The notes beneath the pieces were generated by a model that did not search any database, was not told the origin of the DNA, and was given only the letters and a program-made list of their open reading frames with translations. The position numbers and the translations under genes are program-made. A stretch of DNA of 64,000 nucleotides from Ephydatia muelleri (lineage: Eukaryota > Porifera > Demospongiae > Spongillida > Spongillidae), in contig JABACO010000002.1 of the NCBI GenBank assembly GCA_013339895.1, positions 4,731,235 to 4,795,234 of the forward strand, read 5' to 3'. Below are positions 40,474-52,714 of the stretch, in pieces; the first letter of the stretch is position 1; each line of letters begins with the position of its first letter.

Positions 40474-43400
40474 TCATTTTTTGCGTAGCACATTCACATA
40501 TTCTGAATCTTCGCTTGTGCCAGGTTTCATTTCCACATATTCGTCTGTGTCATGCATCACATCCGCATAGCTAGGTGGGGGGTTAAGAATCTGTTCGTAT
40601 ATGGACTCATGGTCTGATGCACCTCCAGTGCCCCCAATGGCTGTACTCTGTTGTGACTCATCATCGCGACTGTTAGTGCTTGGGTTCTGGGTGTCAGTTG
40701 GAGGTTGTCTTGCCACAAGTTGATCAGGTGGCTGTGGTGCTGTGGAAACCTTTGGTTGGTGCCCTCTCAGCGAAGAGCCGTAGCACGTAGTGAGTGCACA
40801 GGCTGGACCTGGGGAGGGAGGAGTCGTAGCTGGTAGTAATAAAGTCGTATGTCCTCTCGGCAATTCTTTGTGGCGTGCGTCCTTGCCACTTGCCACCATC
40901 AGGGAGGCCGCTCTGGTCAGTGACCCGCGCTCATTTAGTACTCTGATCCATTCTTGCCTCACCTCCTGTTGTGTGCGGGTCAAAATATTACTTGTGCCAT
41001 TGTGCCATTTATAGTATTGAGTACTTGTGCCATTTATAGTATTGAATTCTTGTGCCATTTATAGTATTGAGTACTTGTGCCATTTATATTTTATGAGTAT
41101 ACACAATCGCTATTCATGGATATACCCACCCCAGCAGTGAATCGCCATAATTCCCTGGACTTTCCTTTCAACACTTCTCTAGTGTCATTTTGTGTGGCGT
41201 CCTGGTTGCAAAATTATAGTCTCGTACGTTAGACCCACCTGTACATACCAACATAGCATGTCAGAGTAGAAGACATGAAATGAAAAAAACCATTTTGAGA
41301 TGGGCTTACACAGAAGTTTTATTGATTTAAAAGGAGGCCAAACTTTATCTTGTATTTGGCAGTGAGACGCACGCGCTAGTAACATCTAGTGGGTCCAAAG
41401 CAAAGCCCTGCTCAAGGCTGTGTATGTACTCCATCATTTCTTGCATGCAAAATCATAAGAACGCTCCTTAAATTGTATGGTAGCTGCTGGAATATAAAGT
41501 CCTTTCTATTCTTTTTGGTGGATATGTGCTATACATGTACATACCAGTCATCATTAATTATATATCATTGTCTCCATTAAGATTCCGAAGCCTCCTCATT
41601 TGCACTAACTGAACGTTGGTTTGTGACAACAAGCCATCTTGAACAGGGTATAGAAGCTGCTACATGGCTTAATTAATGTAACTTAAGTGCACATGGATGA
41701 GTATAAACCATCCTCCAGGGGCGGCGGAAGAGGGGGGGCAAGGGGGGCAGTTGCCCCCCCAAATATGATGTTGGGGGGGCAGAGCCCCCCCAAAATTGTA
41801 CTGTACTACACCTTAATTACAAATAAGCGCTAGCGCTTGAGGCGTGCGCGTGGTTCAAAATGTGTTCACTCCCATTACGTACGTACGTGTCCAATAACAT
41901 TATATTGTTCATAACTGCAATGAATGAATCTATTGTGAAAAATGCTCAAGCTCTGGAAATAGGAGAACCCATGCTGCCCAGGTACAGAAGGGCTCCGCTT
42001 CAATATGACGATGTATCTTCTTTAGTGATCCTCGATCCTTTTACCGTCAGAAATATTTTGAATCCTGTGACCTTTTAGTTCAAGAATTAAACGATCGGTT
42101 TTTTCAACGCGATGTTAAACCAATCATTACCTTGGAGTCACTGTTAATGAAGTCTGCCAATGGAGATAGTTGCGTGCAGGAACTTTCAGATATGAAAAAT
42201 CCATTTTTAGCACCGACGTTTGTATGGATAAGCTTGAGAACCAGTTAAGAATTGTAGTAGATGTGATTCGTGTGGAACTACCCGAAGTTAAGAAAGTTAC
42301 CACCATTAGAACCATTTGCGATGCCATGGCACAGCATGTGAACAAGGATCTTTTATCTGAGGTGCATTTACTACTTCGACTGTACCTCACATTCCCCATA
42401 ACATCAAGCACCTCAGAAAGGAGTTTTTCAGCACTAAGACGACTTTTTACTTATCTTAGATCGAGCTTGAGTGAGAATAGATTGAACCAATGTTTCTTGT
42501 TGCATGTTCACAAAGAGCTGACAGAAACCCTGAATGTGGAAGAGATAGCGCGAGAGTTCATTGCAACAAACGACGAACGAATGAGATACTTTGGCAAATT
42601 TTGAACAACTTGCAAGTGTACTTGATATGACAGTAATGTATGTGTACATGTATGTGTTTAATTAAAACTAGAATGAATATCATTAACCGATATCGCCAGC
42701 CCCCCCCCCCCCCCCATTTAAAATTAGCTTCCGCCGCCCCTGTCCTCATGAAGTTTTAGTACTAGACAGCACTTGATGGTGTCTACAAGTTGCAGTCATT
42801 TTTTTTTTTGACATCACATCATGTTTGCTTGACCAGGCAGTGACAGGCCATGAATACCACAGCATTGAATCATCACCAAATGGTGATAAAGACAATATTT
42901 AGCTTGCCAATACCACGTTGTGTGGGTGAAAAAAAAAGGAGATTACTCGTCTAGAGATAAAAAAAAAAAAAAAAACCCCTGTACTTTTACTTAGTATGGC
43001 CGGGTTTCTTATTATAACTTTGGTCAGGAACTACTCAGTAGTTGCAAGTAGATATGTAGTAGACAACTAATTTCAGGGGCGGACCGGATTCCGGGAGGGG
43101 GGGGGGGGTCTTTGGGGTCTAAAGACCCCCCCCCTCGGCCCCAAGTATTGAATATTTAATTACAGCGTGGTTAATTAAATCAGTTATCGTATACCGCGAA
43201 ATGAAGCGATCGAAAGGGCCGAGCCGTTCCATCGGATGTAAGCGCGTCAATGCAATGGATCTCAGATCCTTTTTCTCAGGAAACAGGTAGATCTAAGTAA
43301 ACTTATTTTCATGTGTATTTGTATGTCATTTAGATCAGCTGTTGGTCACGGTGAAGCTTCGGGTGCACACAATGGCGTTACGTTAATAACTGAGCAGCAG

Positions 43401-44727
43401 GAACCACAGCAGTGTGAAGAGCAAGACACAATTGTTCTCGTGGATTTGCGTCATTTGCCCAATGAAGAAGACTCATGCCCAAGTCAGTGTCTTACAAAAG
43501 GGACCATATCATTAACGTCTTCTTTGGAAGTACCCGAAGGGGCGCTTCATCCAGCAGATGCCACTGTTGATGCTTCGGGTGCACACAATGGCGTTGCGAA
43601 TTACTGGGGGGTACCACAGCAGTGTGAAGAGCATGACAGATTAAATGGTGATGCTGATTCATAGGATGTGCATGGAGTTGAATCCAGATGCGGTGGTTGA
43701 AGAATTTTCTCGTCGTTATCCACGCAGGCCTTTGTTAATTAACCCATTTTCAGAGTAAAGGTTATACTTGATGCCGTCGATATTAAGTTGTTTTGGAACA
43801 GTATCATTGTGAAAAGTGCTTTAATTTACATGCCAAATAAATGGAAAACTAAAAAAGCGGCGCCACGGGTAGGGGCACGCCCCCTCCCGAACCCTCCTCC
43901 TTCAAGAATTTTATCTTTAACCCCCCCCCCCCCCCCCCCCCCCCCTTCCTGAATTCCTGGATCCGCCCTGACAACATAACTCTGGCAGACGTCACGTAGC
44001 CTTATACGTCCCGTGTACTGATCCCCATCCCCTCCCCCTCCGCTCCCCGAATCGTGCCTTTGTCACAAGTGAGTAGTGCGGCCGTTCCCGATCCGCGTCT
44101 AAACTGCTGGTGCAATTTTGCGTTCAAGTAAGCCGGTGCTCTTATAATTAGAGTTTAAAACATCCCACCGACGAAAAGAGTTGGACTTCTTTTAAGGTAG
44201 GAGAGGTGTATCTATAGCGATATATTTCACTATATAAATACATATCTCGCCAAAATTTAGAAACGGTAAATAAACCCCCCTCCTATATATAGATTTAAAT
44301 TACAGCTGACCTCCGTATCCGCAGCAAAAATCCACGATGGAGTTTCGTCGCTGAAGTTCACCACAAAAGTAAAGCGGTTCACCTTCTTTATTAGAAGGAC
44401 CTCTCCAGCGGTGGCACTTACGATCTTGCTTCTTATAATTTTCTGTTTCGGTTCGTCGCACTGGAAACACAACGTGCACTTACACTTAATAGTGCATTGA
44501 TAAGTACAAGGCGAGTATCGATGCATGTACGTGTAAAGGGTACGCCATGCATGAAGGAGGAGACTAATGGCGTTCGTGAATCTATATGAATCGAAACTTA
44601 CCTCGTCCAACTGGAAGTACATCAAGTAGGTTTTATCCAGTTGTAAACGGTAATGCCTCCATTCCTTCTTCATCGGCTTTCCACCGTACTTGTAAAGCAG
44701 CTCTTCCTTGCAACGCGGCGACGTCAT
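40474..44727 (-). CDS. PH-domain docking adaptor with SH2- and WW-binding motifs (Gab/DOK/IRS-like)
   Basis: Three exons on the minus strand join in phase 0 to 255 residues: 44727-44602, 44460-44311, 40965-40474. Residues about 8-107 form a PH domain: ELLYKYGGKPMKKEWRHYRL, the IIRSKIVSATAGEVLLI strands, FVVNFSDETPSWIFAADTE, and the C-terminal helix EVRQEWIRVLNE, whose Trp98 is the invariant PH tryptophan. The tail has PPPSY (221-225, a WW-domain ligand), YVEM (235-238, PI3-kinase p85 type) and YVNV (248-251, Grb2 type). Such proteins bind membrane phosphoinositides and are phosphorylated by tyrosine kinases to recruit partners. Intron 2 (3.3 kb) holds two hAT-type elements. It is shorter than Gab or IRS proteins, so this is a small lineage-specific docking protein. 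A copy of the last exon lies at 3541-4032. Confidence 0.75.
41716..42742 (+). mobile_element. hAT transposon, internally decayed, in PH adaptor intron 2
   Basis: Perfect 15-bp inverted ends caggggcggcggaag / cttccgccgcccctg, flanked by a 5-bp duplication tcctc (41711-41715 and 42743-42747). The plus-strand remnant of the transposase includes IVKNAQALEIGEPMLPRYRR, YFESCDLLVQELNDRFF and the C-terminal dimerisation block (RLYLTFPITSSTSERSFSAL, RLNQCFLLHVHKE) at 42170-42604. Frames are broken between them and the N-terminal zinc finger and catalytic core are missing. Short G or C runs lie inside both ends. The duplicate at 2869-2873 is an empty site. Confidence 0.9.
43074..43970. mobile_element. 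Second hAT-like element (caggggcgga ends)
   Basis: Ends caggggcggaccggattcc and gaattcctggatccgccctg are imperfect inverted repeats. G and C runs lie inside both ends (about 43097-43108; 43920-43945). The frame at 43311-43664 has an internal duplication (ASGAHNGV ... PQQCEE twice) and resembles the variable N-terminus of TTF/ZMYM-type hAT transposases, but no zinc finger is visible. No clear target duplication. Confidence 0.6.
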
Positions 44728-44841
44728 AGCCGCTTAGTTATGACTACGTACACTATAGAGAGAAGGGCAGTGAATTTAATTTATAGTAGTCCATTGTTTG
44801 CGAACTGTTACGTAATGGGAAATCACCTGGGAATCAAAATT

Positions 44842-46015
44842 AAATCGTATCTTTAATTGGCCTCTTCTTTCTCAGGTTACCACTGGTGTATCTGTGTCAG
44901 GGAGGAGATATGATATGTGTTGTACTGCTTACCCATTACATGCTTTCCCATGGCTATTTCACAATCAGACCCGTGCCACCAGGGTTTTTCAAATCATATA
45001 GTGTTTGCTTCCGCTTCTGTGTTCCGTCACAGCTATCAATTGTTCAATTGTTACAGATATGCATGGACAAGGAAGTAGGAGGCTTGAAAAATGAATGTTT
45101 CGGTCTTTCATCTGCAAAGACTTGTGAGTACAAGATATAGAGGGTCTGCCATGGGGAGAGGAAAAAGCACATATTGCAATTCACTTTTGACCTGATATAA
45201 AACAATACATGTGAAGAAGCTAGGGTGTCTTGTCTTAATTTTTTATTACAAGTGATATATTTCTTAATTCAATACGTGGTTGGTTTTTTATTTAGTTATG
45301 GGCACCGTGTACACTGGTAATAGAAATTGACTGCAATGATCAATGTGTGAAAGTGAAAACATCACATGGAAACAGCCATGTTACAAGGGAAAAAAACTTT
45401 ACTTTTGGCTCCGTGTTTGACATGCCTGCCAAACATTTAGTCTTCATACAACTGAAAAAATATACATATCAGGCACAACATCATTTCAGAAATCCTAACT
45501 TTAGTGCAGTATTGTTAATAATACATAATAACAAATATACATCATAGATTAAAAGTGGTCACTCAGCATTAATTACAATTCCCTACACAATCCCTTTTCA
45601 AATTCAGAATGATTGGTCACCTGCAATGACAATTACTTTAATTAAAATATCACATTTCACATATCTTTTTGCTTCCATGGTGCCAAAACCAGTACTAGTT
45701 AAGTTGTGTCCATATGTCCATATGTAACATGAAAGGGAAAGCTAGTGTTACACTCATTCAAGATGGCTTGACAGAATACCACATTAAATGTGTTCCTCAT
45801 GTCAATCTTCAGCACATACAATCCTATCAGGCGTGTGCATATATGTGTGTATGTATGCTGTATACATGTGTGTGTATGCGTATGTATGTGCATGCATGTG
45901 TGTATGTATATGCATGTGTGTGTATGCATGTTTGTGTGGTGTGGTATGGTATGTGTACATGTATGCGTGTATATGTGTTGCATACGTGTGTATGCATGCG
46001 TGTGTATACGTGTAT
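44842..46015. repeat. Segmental duplication block T, second copy
   Basis: Direct copy of 1244-2470. It begins 115 bp beyond the start codon of the PH adaptor, so it may include that gene's promoter. It ends in a GT-rich stretch that turns into a GA-rich minisatellite. Confidence 0.8.
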
Positions 46016-46019
46016 ATGT

Positions 46020-47080
46020 GCATGTGTGTATGGAGGAGAGGAGAAGTAGATAAGGAGAGGTGGGTGAGGGTAGAGGAAGGTGATTGAGGAACAGAGTGAG
46101 AGTAAGTAAGAAGAGAGAAGATGAGAAAGGATAAGGGAGGTTGGTGGGTAGAAGAGGGAATGTGGGTGGTAAGGAGAGTGGCTGAGAAGGAAGGTCTGTA
46201 AGGAAAGGAGGTGGTGATGAGGGAGGGAAGATGGCTAAGGATGAGGTATAGGTTAAGGAGGAGAGTAAGTAAGGAGATGTGGATAAGATCAAAGAGGTGG
46301 ACGAGGAGAAGGAAGATTAATGAGGTGTGGTTACGAGGTGATGATGTACAGAGGTGAGTTCAGAGGAGGTGCCTGTGGGTGGGGAGAGAGGTGAGTGAGG
46401 AGAGGGGAGGTGGACTAGGTGGAGAGGAGATAGGATAGTGAGAAGAGGTAAGGAGGTAAAGAGTGGTGAGGTAAGTGAAAAGAGGTGGGAAAGGAGGGAA
46501 GGGAGGTGGAGATGATCACACGAAAAGGTTAGAAAACTCCAGTCATGGTTTTTCATGATGGTTTTTAACACAACACCACTCTGGGATTGGTGGTCTTGCG
46601 TGCAAATGTCGTAATAACCATCCTGGGATTAAGCGTCCAAAGTGGAAGTATAGTAAAAAAGCCCGATGGTCTTGTCCTGGTACGAACAAAAACCATGTTG
46701 AAGCAATGAATATTCATTGCTTCAACATAATTTTTGTTCGACAAAACCAGGACAAGACCATATAGTTTCTACTATATTCCCACCCTGGACGCTTAACCCC
46801 AGGATGGTTTTTACACTATTTCCACGCTCTAAGACCACCAATCATAGAGTGGTTTTATGTTAAAAACCATCATAAAAAACCATGACTGGATGTGATCTAA
46901 CTTTTTTCCTGTGGATGAGTATAGTAGAATAGAGAAGGTGGGTGAGGATAGGGATGTGCTAGGGGTGAGGTGAGGAGGGAGGTGGTGAGGGAGATTAGTA
47001 AATGGAGGGGTGTAGGTGGAGGCATGTAGGGAGGTAGGATAGGTGAAATAAAGGAGGTGGGTGTAGTAACTGGTTGACAA
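46020..47080. repeat. Polypurine (GA-rich) minisatellite, first part, with MITE insertion
   Basis: The plus strand is almost only A and G with T at intervals, built from degenerate phrases such as gaggtgagtaaggagaggtgg. It runs 46020-46538, is interrupted by a MITE, and continues at 46887-47080. Minus-strand Pro/Ser/Leu-rich frames are translations of the repeat. Confidence 0.85.
46539..46886. mobile_element. 348-bp foldback MITE
   Basis: Arms pair from ccagtcatggtttttcatgatgg to its complement around a palindromic centre (gcaatgaatattcattgc at about 46712). The arms contain ggacaagaccat and caggatggtt blocks. It splits the GA-rich minisatellite. Confidence 0.85.
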
Positions 47081-47915
47081 TGGAACAGGAAATACATCAG
47101 TGGAACAGCAGAGTGAGGTATAACCAGTTTAGGACATATTTAAGGTCCACCATCTAAGAAAGCATCAGTCTAGATTCCAGGGTGTGTGACATTCAGAACT
47201 GGGATGGCCTGCTGGTGATCCTGTGCTCAAAAAGGGCTATTCCATTACACAAGACTTCCATTTGGAATAACTTTGACACCAGCGGTTTTCCAGAGGACAA
47301 TGGAATGTATCCTTCAGGGTATCCCAAGCACATTTGTGTGGTATATTGATGACATTTTAGTGGCTAGATCATCAGAGGAAGATCATTTGAAAACTTTGGA
47401 GGCAGTTTGTCCAATTTGGGAGAGGCTGGCCTAAGGTTAACTCTTTGAACGCCTAGTGCATATATACATGCATTTTCACACAACCTGTGTGATGCATACC
47501 AGTGTTGTGTTTATTACAAAGAATCGCTTTGAACACCATATTGTACATTTACATACACGAAATTCAGTGACATGCATGTAAACCAGCCACATAGATGCTG
47601 AAGTTAAACCCAGGAGGAGCATTGGTGTGTACGTATATGTACATCTTGGGTATCCATCATTACCTCTCACATATGGTTGTAACAAACTACTGATGATACT
47701 GATATGAACTGGAAAAGGCAGATGGAGATGGAGTGAACTGGCATTTTAAACATCTAATGTGGGATACTGTTGTGAGAGTAATCGCATTAGTGAAGGTATA
47801 TGAACATGAGTTCTTCAGAAGAAACATAATTACTACAGTAGTAAATTAACCAAACATATCATGTACTTATAAGGTCACAAGTGTAGCAAACATTTGCATG
47901 CGTGCATGTATCCAT
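47081..47915. other. No clear gene; a faint retroelement-like phrase
   Basis: The stretch around 47340-47400 reads ...YIDDILVARSSEEDHLKTL on the plus strand, the YxDD block of a gypsy-type reverse transcriptase, within an otherwise broken context. It is probably a short LTR-retrotransposon relic. Nothing else is supported. Confidence 0.45.
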
Positions 47916-48530
47916 GGGCGTAGAGTACGGGGGGGCTGAGGGGCTGAGGCCCCCCCCCGGCGTACTTATTCATTTTATATTAATGTGCGCTATGATTTAA
48001 TTGTGTGTTAGACCCGCCTTCTAATTTGCAAATCGTGCACGTGCACAACAATGAAGCGAATTGACTACTATTTTGTAGATATGTCAGCAACCAATATCGA
48101 CAGCAGTTGAGCCTAGTAAGCAGGGTGAAGTACCTGCAGATGCTTGTGAACATCCCGTGGACAAAGGCAACGCTGATGATCATGAATCGATCACGACACG
48201 TAACGGAACTTTCGGAGGTAAGTCAGATGACCTCAAAGATGACCTCAGAGAAGTGTAATGAACCTAGATCTGAAGAGCTATGTGGTTCGGATAGAAAATT
48301 TCAGCTTAGTTGGAAAGCGAAGTACAACTGGATTGACGTGTCTTTGTTCAGCTTGTACAAATGCTGTCAAGTTGCAAATGCCCCTTCCAACTACATCACG
48401 AGAGAAGGATTCATATGCAGCATTTGTTCAAAGACTCAAATCATACCTGCGCTCAACAATGACCCAAGAACGGTTAAATCACATTGCAGTGACTTCTTGC
48501 CATTTTAGACTCAAACCAATTACTTGAATT
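47916..48530 (+). mobile_element. Internally deleted TTF-type hAT element
   Basis: It starts at a gggcgtagagtacgggggggctgagg end with a paired C run. It encodes fragments of a TTF/ZMYM-type transposase: RKFQLSWKAKYNWID, then in another frame CSACTNAVKLQMPLPTTSR, fused to a C-terminal piece (LKSYLRSTMTQERLNHIAV). The core is missing, so it is non-autonomous. The right terminus is uncertain. Confidence 0.6.
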
Positions 48531-48569
48531 CATCAAAAAAAGCTCCTACATATAGCTGTACGCATGAAT

Positions 48570-50390
48570 GTTTTCTCTCTCCTAGAGAGAGGTATGGGGA
48601 TAAGGAGAGTGACTTTGGTGAGGGGAGTTAGGTGGATAAGTGAGCAAGTGAGAGTAAGTGAGGTTGGTGAGGGAGGGAGTGTGAAGATGGGAGGTGAGCA
48701 AATGGAGAATAGTTGTGAGAAAAGGGGAACAAAGGACTTAAGTGAGAGAGAGAGGAAAGTGGGTTAGGTTAGGAAGTGCTGAGGTATGGGTGGGTAGGGC
48801 TGGCTGAGGAGGGTGTTAAAGAGGATGCTGTGCAGTTGAGTGAGGAGGAAAGATGGAGAGGGGAGATGATGATGGACAGTGGAGGAGGAGAGTGTGGGTG
48901 AACAGAGGGTAGATGGGCAAGGAGAAGAGAGGTAACATGGTGTGGGAGGAATGATATGAGAGAGTGGAATAGGAGAGTGAGGTATGTAAGGAGGGAAGTA
49001 AAAAAAGGGGAGATGGGGAGGATGATGAGAGAGGATGAGGTGGGTATGGAAATGTGGGGGATGGGATTGTGAGGAGAGAGGAAGTCGAAAGGAGAGGGGA
49101 TGTGGGTGATAGGTGAGGGATATCATGTGTCTGAAAAGAGGGAAGGTGGGAGAGGACAGGGGAGTTTAAGAATTTGGAGAGGGGAGGTGGATGACAAGGG
49201 GCGAGGAGGTGTGTTAGAAGAGGTGAGTTTGGAGAGATGTGGGTGGGAGAGATAAGTGTAGAGATGGGAGGTGGACAAAGTGAAATATGGAAGGGAATAA
49301 GGGAAGGGAGTATGTGTTAGAAGAGGTGGGTGAGGAAGTAAAGAGGGAAGTGTGAAGAGTAGGAGTAAGTCAGAGAGAAGGTAAGTAAGGAAAGGAAGTT
49401 GGGTAGGGGAGGTGAGTAAGGAGAAAAGGTGGCAGTAAGGGAGGGGAGGTGACTTGAGGAGTTAAAGAGTGGAGAGAAGAGGCATGCAAGGAGGAGAGTA
49501 AGGAGATGTGGGTGAGATTAATGAGGTGGGTGATGAGAAGGGATATTGATGAGATGAGTGGAGTGTAGTATAAGTGCAAAGAAGTGGGTGACGGAGAGGA
49601 GGCTGGTAAGGAGAGGGGCAGTGAAGAAGAGGGGATGCGGTAAGGTGAAATAGGTGTATGAGGAGAGTGAAGGTTTCTGGTACATGAGATGCTAGTAATA
49701 GGACAGGGGAGGCAAGATAAGGTAGGGAGGAATGTGGGTGGGGGAGTAGTGAGTGGGGAAAGGTGTATTAAGGAGAGAGTGAGGTGGGAGAAGGAACATA
49801 AGTGAGGAAAGAGGAATGTGAGTGAGCAGAGGGTATGGATGAAAACAGGGAATATGGTAGGTGAGCAACAGTAGGTATGAGGGAGGGAGGTCAGTGTGTG
49901 AGGAGAGGCTGGTGGAAGTAGAGACAGGAGGGGAGCCGGAAGAGTGGAAGATGGAGACTGAGTAGAGAGGGAGGTGGGCTCAGGAGAGGACTAGCGTGAT
50001 GGGTTAAGGGGAGAGTGAAGCTGTTATGGTGGACATTGAGAGCCAACATAGATAAGGTAGGGAGTTGAAGAGGGGAGGTGCAAATGGGAAGAGCGTGTGT
50101 GGGGAGCAAAGGTAAAAAAGCAGATGCGGAGAGTAGGGGTCTGGTAAGTGAGGACATGTATGCCAAGAGTGAATAACAATGTAGAAGAGGGGAGAAAGGA
50201 AGCTGGGGATCAGGACAGGTGATTGGGAAGGTGGAAATGGATGTGTAGAGGAGTTGGTGAGGAGGGGAAATGGATGAAATGGGATGGGGACAGTGTGGAG
50301 AGGGAAGGCAAGAGATGAGAGGAAGTGGGTGTGTGGAGGTGAGTGTGAAATAGGGAAGCAGGTGTGAAGAATGGTGTCCTTAATCCCACC
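48570..50390. repeat. Polypurine minisatellite, second part
   Basis: About 1.8 kb of the same degenerate GA-rich phrases as at 46020-47080, with strong strand asymmetry (plus strand A/G). Not coding: the minus-strand frames are Ser/Pro/Leu-rich repeats. The two parts were probably one array before insertion of the 47.1-48.5 kb material. Confidence 0.85.
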
Positions 50391-51839
50391 CTCCACAACC
50401 TAGCACATCTCACTACATCACAACACACTACTAAAGAAGGTTCTGTTGATAGCATACTTTCAGCAATGCTGCCTGGTGTAAACACCTGTGATGAAAATTA
50501 ATGCATTCTTCAGTTAGGAAGATAATCACATGGATTTTGACCGGTCTATTAGAACAAACCAGATCCACACAGTCAAACTGAGACCCGGCTGAGCACCACT
50601 GCTGTGGAGTGAAGAATGCATAATTAATGAATACATTGTAGAACTGTCTGTTTATACTACTTCATCAAATGGAAGCTAAATTATGATTGCTGGTTGATAT
50701 CTATATTGGTTCAGTATGATAGAGTGAAATCTATTTAAATAGCGAGTGGAATATAAAGAATTGTTCATGAGAAATGCATAGTGATGTTCGTATGGGGTCT
50801 ATACGTTTTAGGGAAAAATGAGGGGCAGACTGGCTGTGCTGAAGATAGTGCATAAAAGTTTATGTTAACAGAGACATGTGTGACCCTACAAATCCCAAGT
50901 TATATGTTAATTTTAAAAGGGGACATATGACACTAGAAAAAAATGGAACAAAACAGAAATGAAGTCATGCTCACCAACAAAGAGTAAGACATGTATATTG
51001 TTATAAAGACTCAGCCAAGTATAGAGATATCAATCGTGTGAAGATATTAGAACACCTCTGGAAAACATCAAAGATTTTTTGTCACATCATGTAGCACAGA
51101 GAATGATTTACACAAATATAGTTGCTATGCATATGTTATTCTATTAATCTGTGAATTTTATGCCTTTGTGCACTTTACAGACATACATATCTCAGTTGGC
51201 ATCCAGAATCAATGCAAATTCATGTAGCTTCCGATGGTATGATTATATTCAATTGCGGATGAAGAAGATTCACCTGTATAGTACAATTACTACACGCCTA
51301 GTTAGGACTACCCATTGAAACTGATCAGAGCCGGCGGAACGATATTTAAAGTGAATGGGATGCATGGGAGGCTGACATCTTTCCGGCAAGCAAAAATTAA
51401 GTATTAACACATTTGCATACAGCTATAACGTGAAGTTAGAGCCAAACTGTCATATATTGTTAGTCGAAAACGTGTATGTGTCTGGGCGGTGCTTTCATTT
51501 CCCCTCCTCCTCCTCCCCACCACCACCACCACGCAGGTGCTAATATGTTTATGTGGCCAACATTCAACTGACCATCTGACCATACAGCGAAAAAATTCTT
51601 TTTACCAAGCCTTTTCGTGGCCATGTGCAGTTGCGTTTAATAGAGCGTGGGAACAAAATACATTCGCTGATCATCTTTGATGTGAGTTGCCAACTAGACC
51701 GGTGTAATAGTTAGCAAAAAGAATACTACTGAAGCAGGTGTCTATTCGAACGTATTTTGGTTGCGTGTGCACTAATTTTGTTTCCTTTTGTTCCAATTTT
51801 TAGTTCCAATCCTCACTCGTTTTCTTTCTACGGGCAAGG
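50391..51839. other. No gene seen
   Basis: Mixed AT-rich sequence. A short frame at 51489-51680 has no recognisable domain. Confidence 0.5.
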
Positions 51840-52421
51840 CTACATTTTAGCCATAATGTATGTGTTACTTTGCTGGAAACTGGAGGGTACACACGCGAAG
51901 ATGAAATAATAAAATTGCACAGGGGATAATGTACACGTGTACATGTATACCCATTCACACAGTGCATCCAAGTCAGCAGGTGACATCAAACAGTATGCTT
52001 TATCCATTAGGGAAACTTCTTTTATTGATGTTGTTTTGCAGGTCTTGATCCAATAAGTCAAGAGATCCATTTGTTCAACAATTCTTAAATCATTTTGATA
52101 GGTTACACCTTTCTTGAATTCCATAAAGCTTTCATACAACCCATCATTGCAAATGACAAAGTCACCACCACAAACCTCCCTTGATGGACTCATCTTATCG
52201 TATTGACGAGACTGTAGCCATAAATCTACCATCAGATCTCTGCTTAGTGCAAACTCACCTTCATTGAAATGCATACTTGAGGGCTGTGAGATAAAATAAA
52301 AGTATTTTAATTAAAATCAAACAGCTAGGTATAATTAGCTTACATCAAATTCATCTTCATCAGCACAATATGCCAACATAGCAACATATGCGCAGTGGAT
52401 GTGAAGAGTACAGCTGGTCAT
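51840..52421 (-). CDS. Unrecognised small spliced gene
   Basis: Three minus-strand exons with GT/AG junctions, all phase 0, give 147 residues: 52421-52344 (starts MTSCTLHIHCAYVAMLAYCA), 52283-51951 and 51872-51840 (ends QSNTYIMAKM). The middle exon encodes MVDLWLQSRQYDKMSPSREV, then CGGDFVICNDGLYESFMEF and MDLLTYWIKTCKTTSIKEV. The first exon is fairly hydrophobic and Cys-rich and might be a signal peptide. I do not recognise a domain. It follows the decayed integrase on the same strand and could be either a host gene or an accessory frame of that element. Confidence 0.4.
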
Positions 52422-52701
52422 CAAGAGAAGAATTAGCTTTAGTTGTCAGCAAGGAGTCTTTACTGTGAATAGTGAACTCATCTTCATCTTGCTTGTAACG
52501 TGTCTCCTCTTTTGAGTTCTCCTTTAAAGCACACTGACTAATAACAGCTGAAAGTTTTTTATTCTGTGTTCCTTCCTCATTTTGAGCATCATCAGGCAAT
52601 GTAGTACATTTTTCAGTCAGGATTTGAATATCTTCATCCTCATCTCTGTAGTCCCGTACCTGTTGACTTAGAAACATTGCTACAGTTTCCTTTGCGCTCA
52701 T
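52360..52701 (-). other. Acidic open frame after the integrase
   Basis: A 113-codon frame beginning MSAKETVAMFLSQQVRDYRD, rich in Asp/Glu/Lys, in the position of an accessory region after GPY/F. Its 3' part overlaps the first exon of the 51840-52421 gene in another frame, so at most one is real there. Confidence 0.25.
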
Positions 52702-52714
52702 GATACAGTTTTAG

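Noticed and set aside
43311-43664. 117-residue frame with an internal repeat as a host gene
   Set aside because: It lies within the hAT-like element bounded by caggggcgg ends and has no host splice context.
45699-50485. Pro/Ser/Leu-rich minus-strand proteins
   Set aside because: Translations of the GA-rich minisatellite, without domain or splice support.
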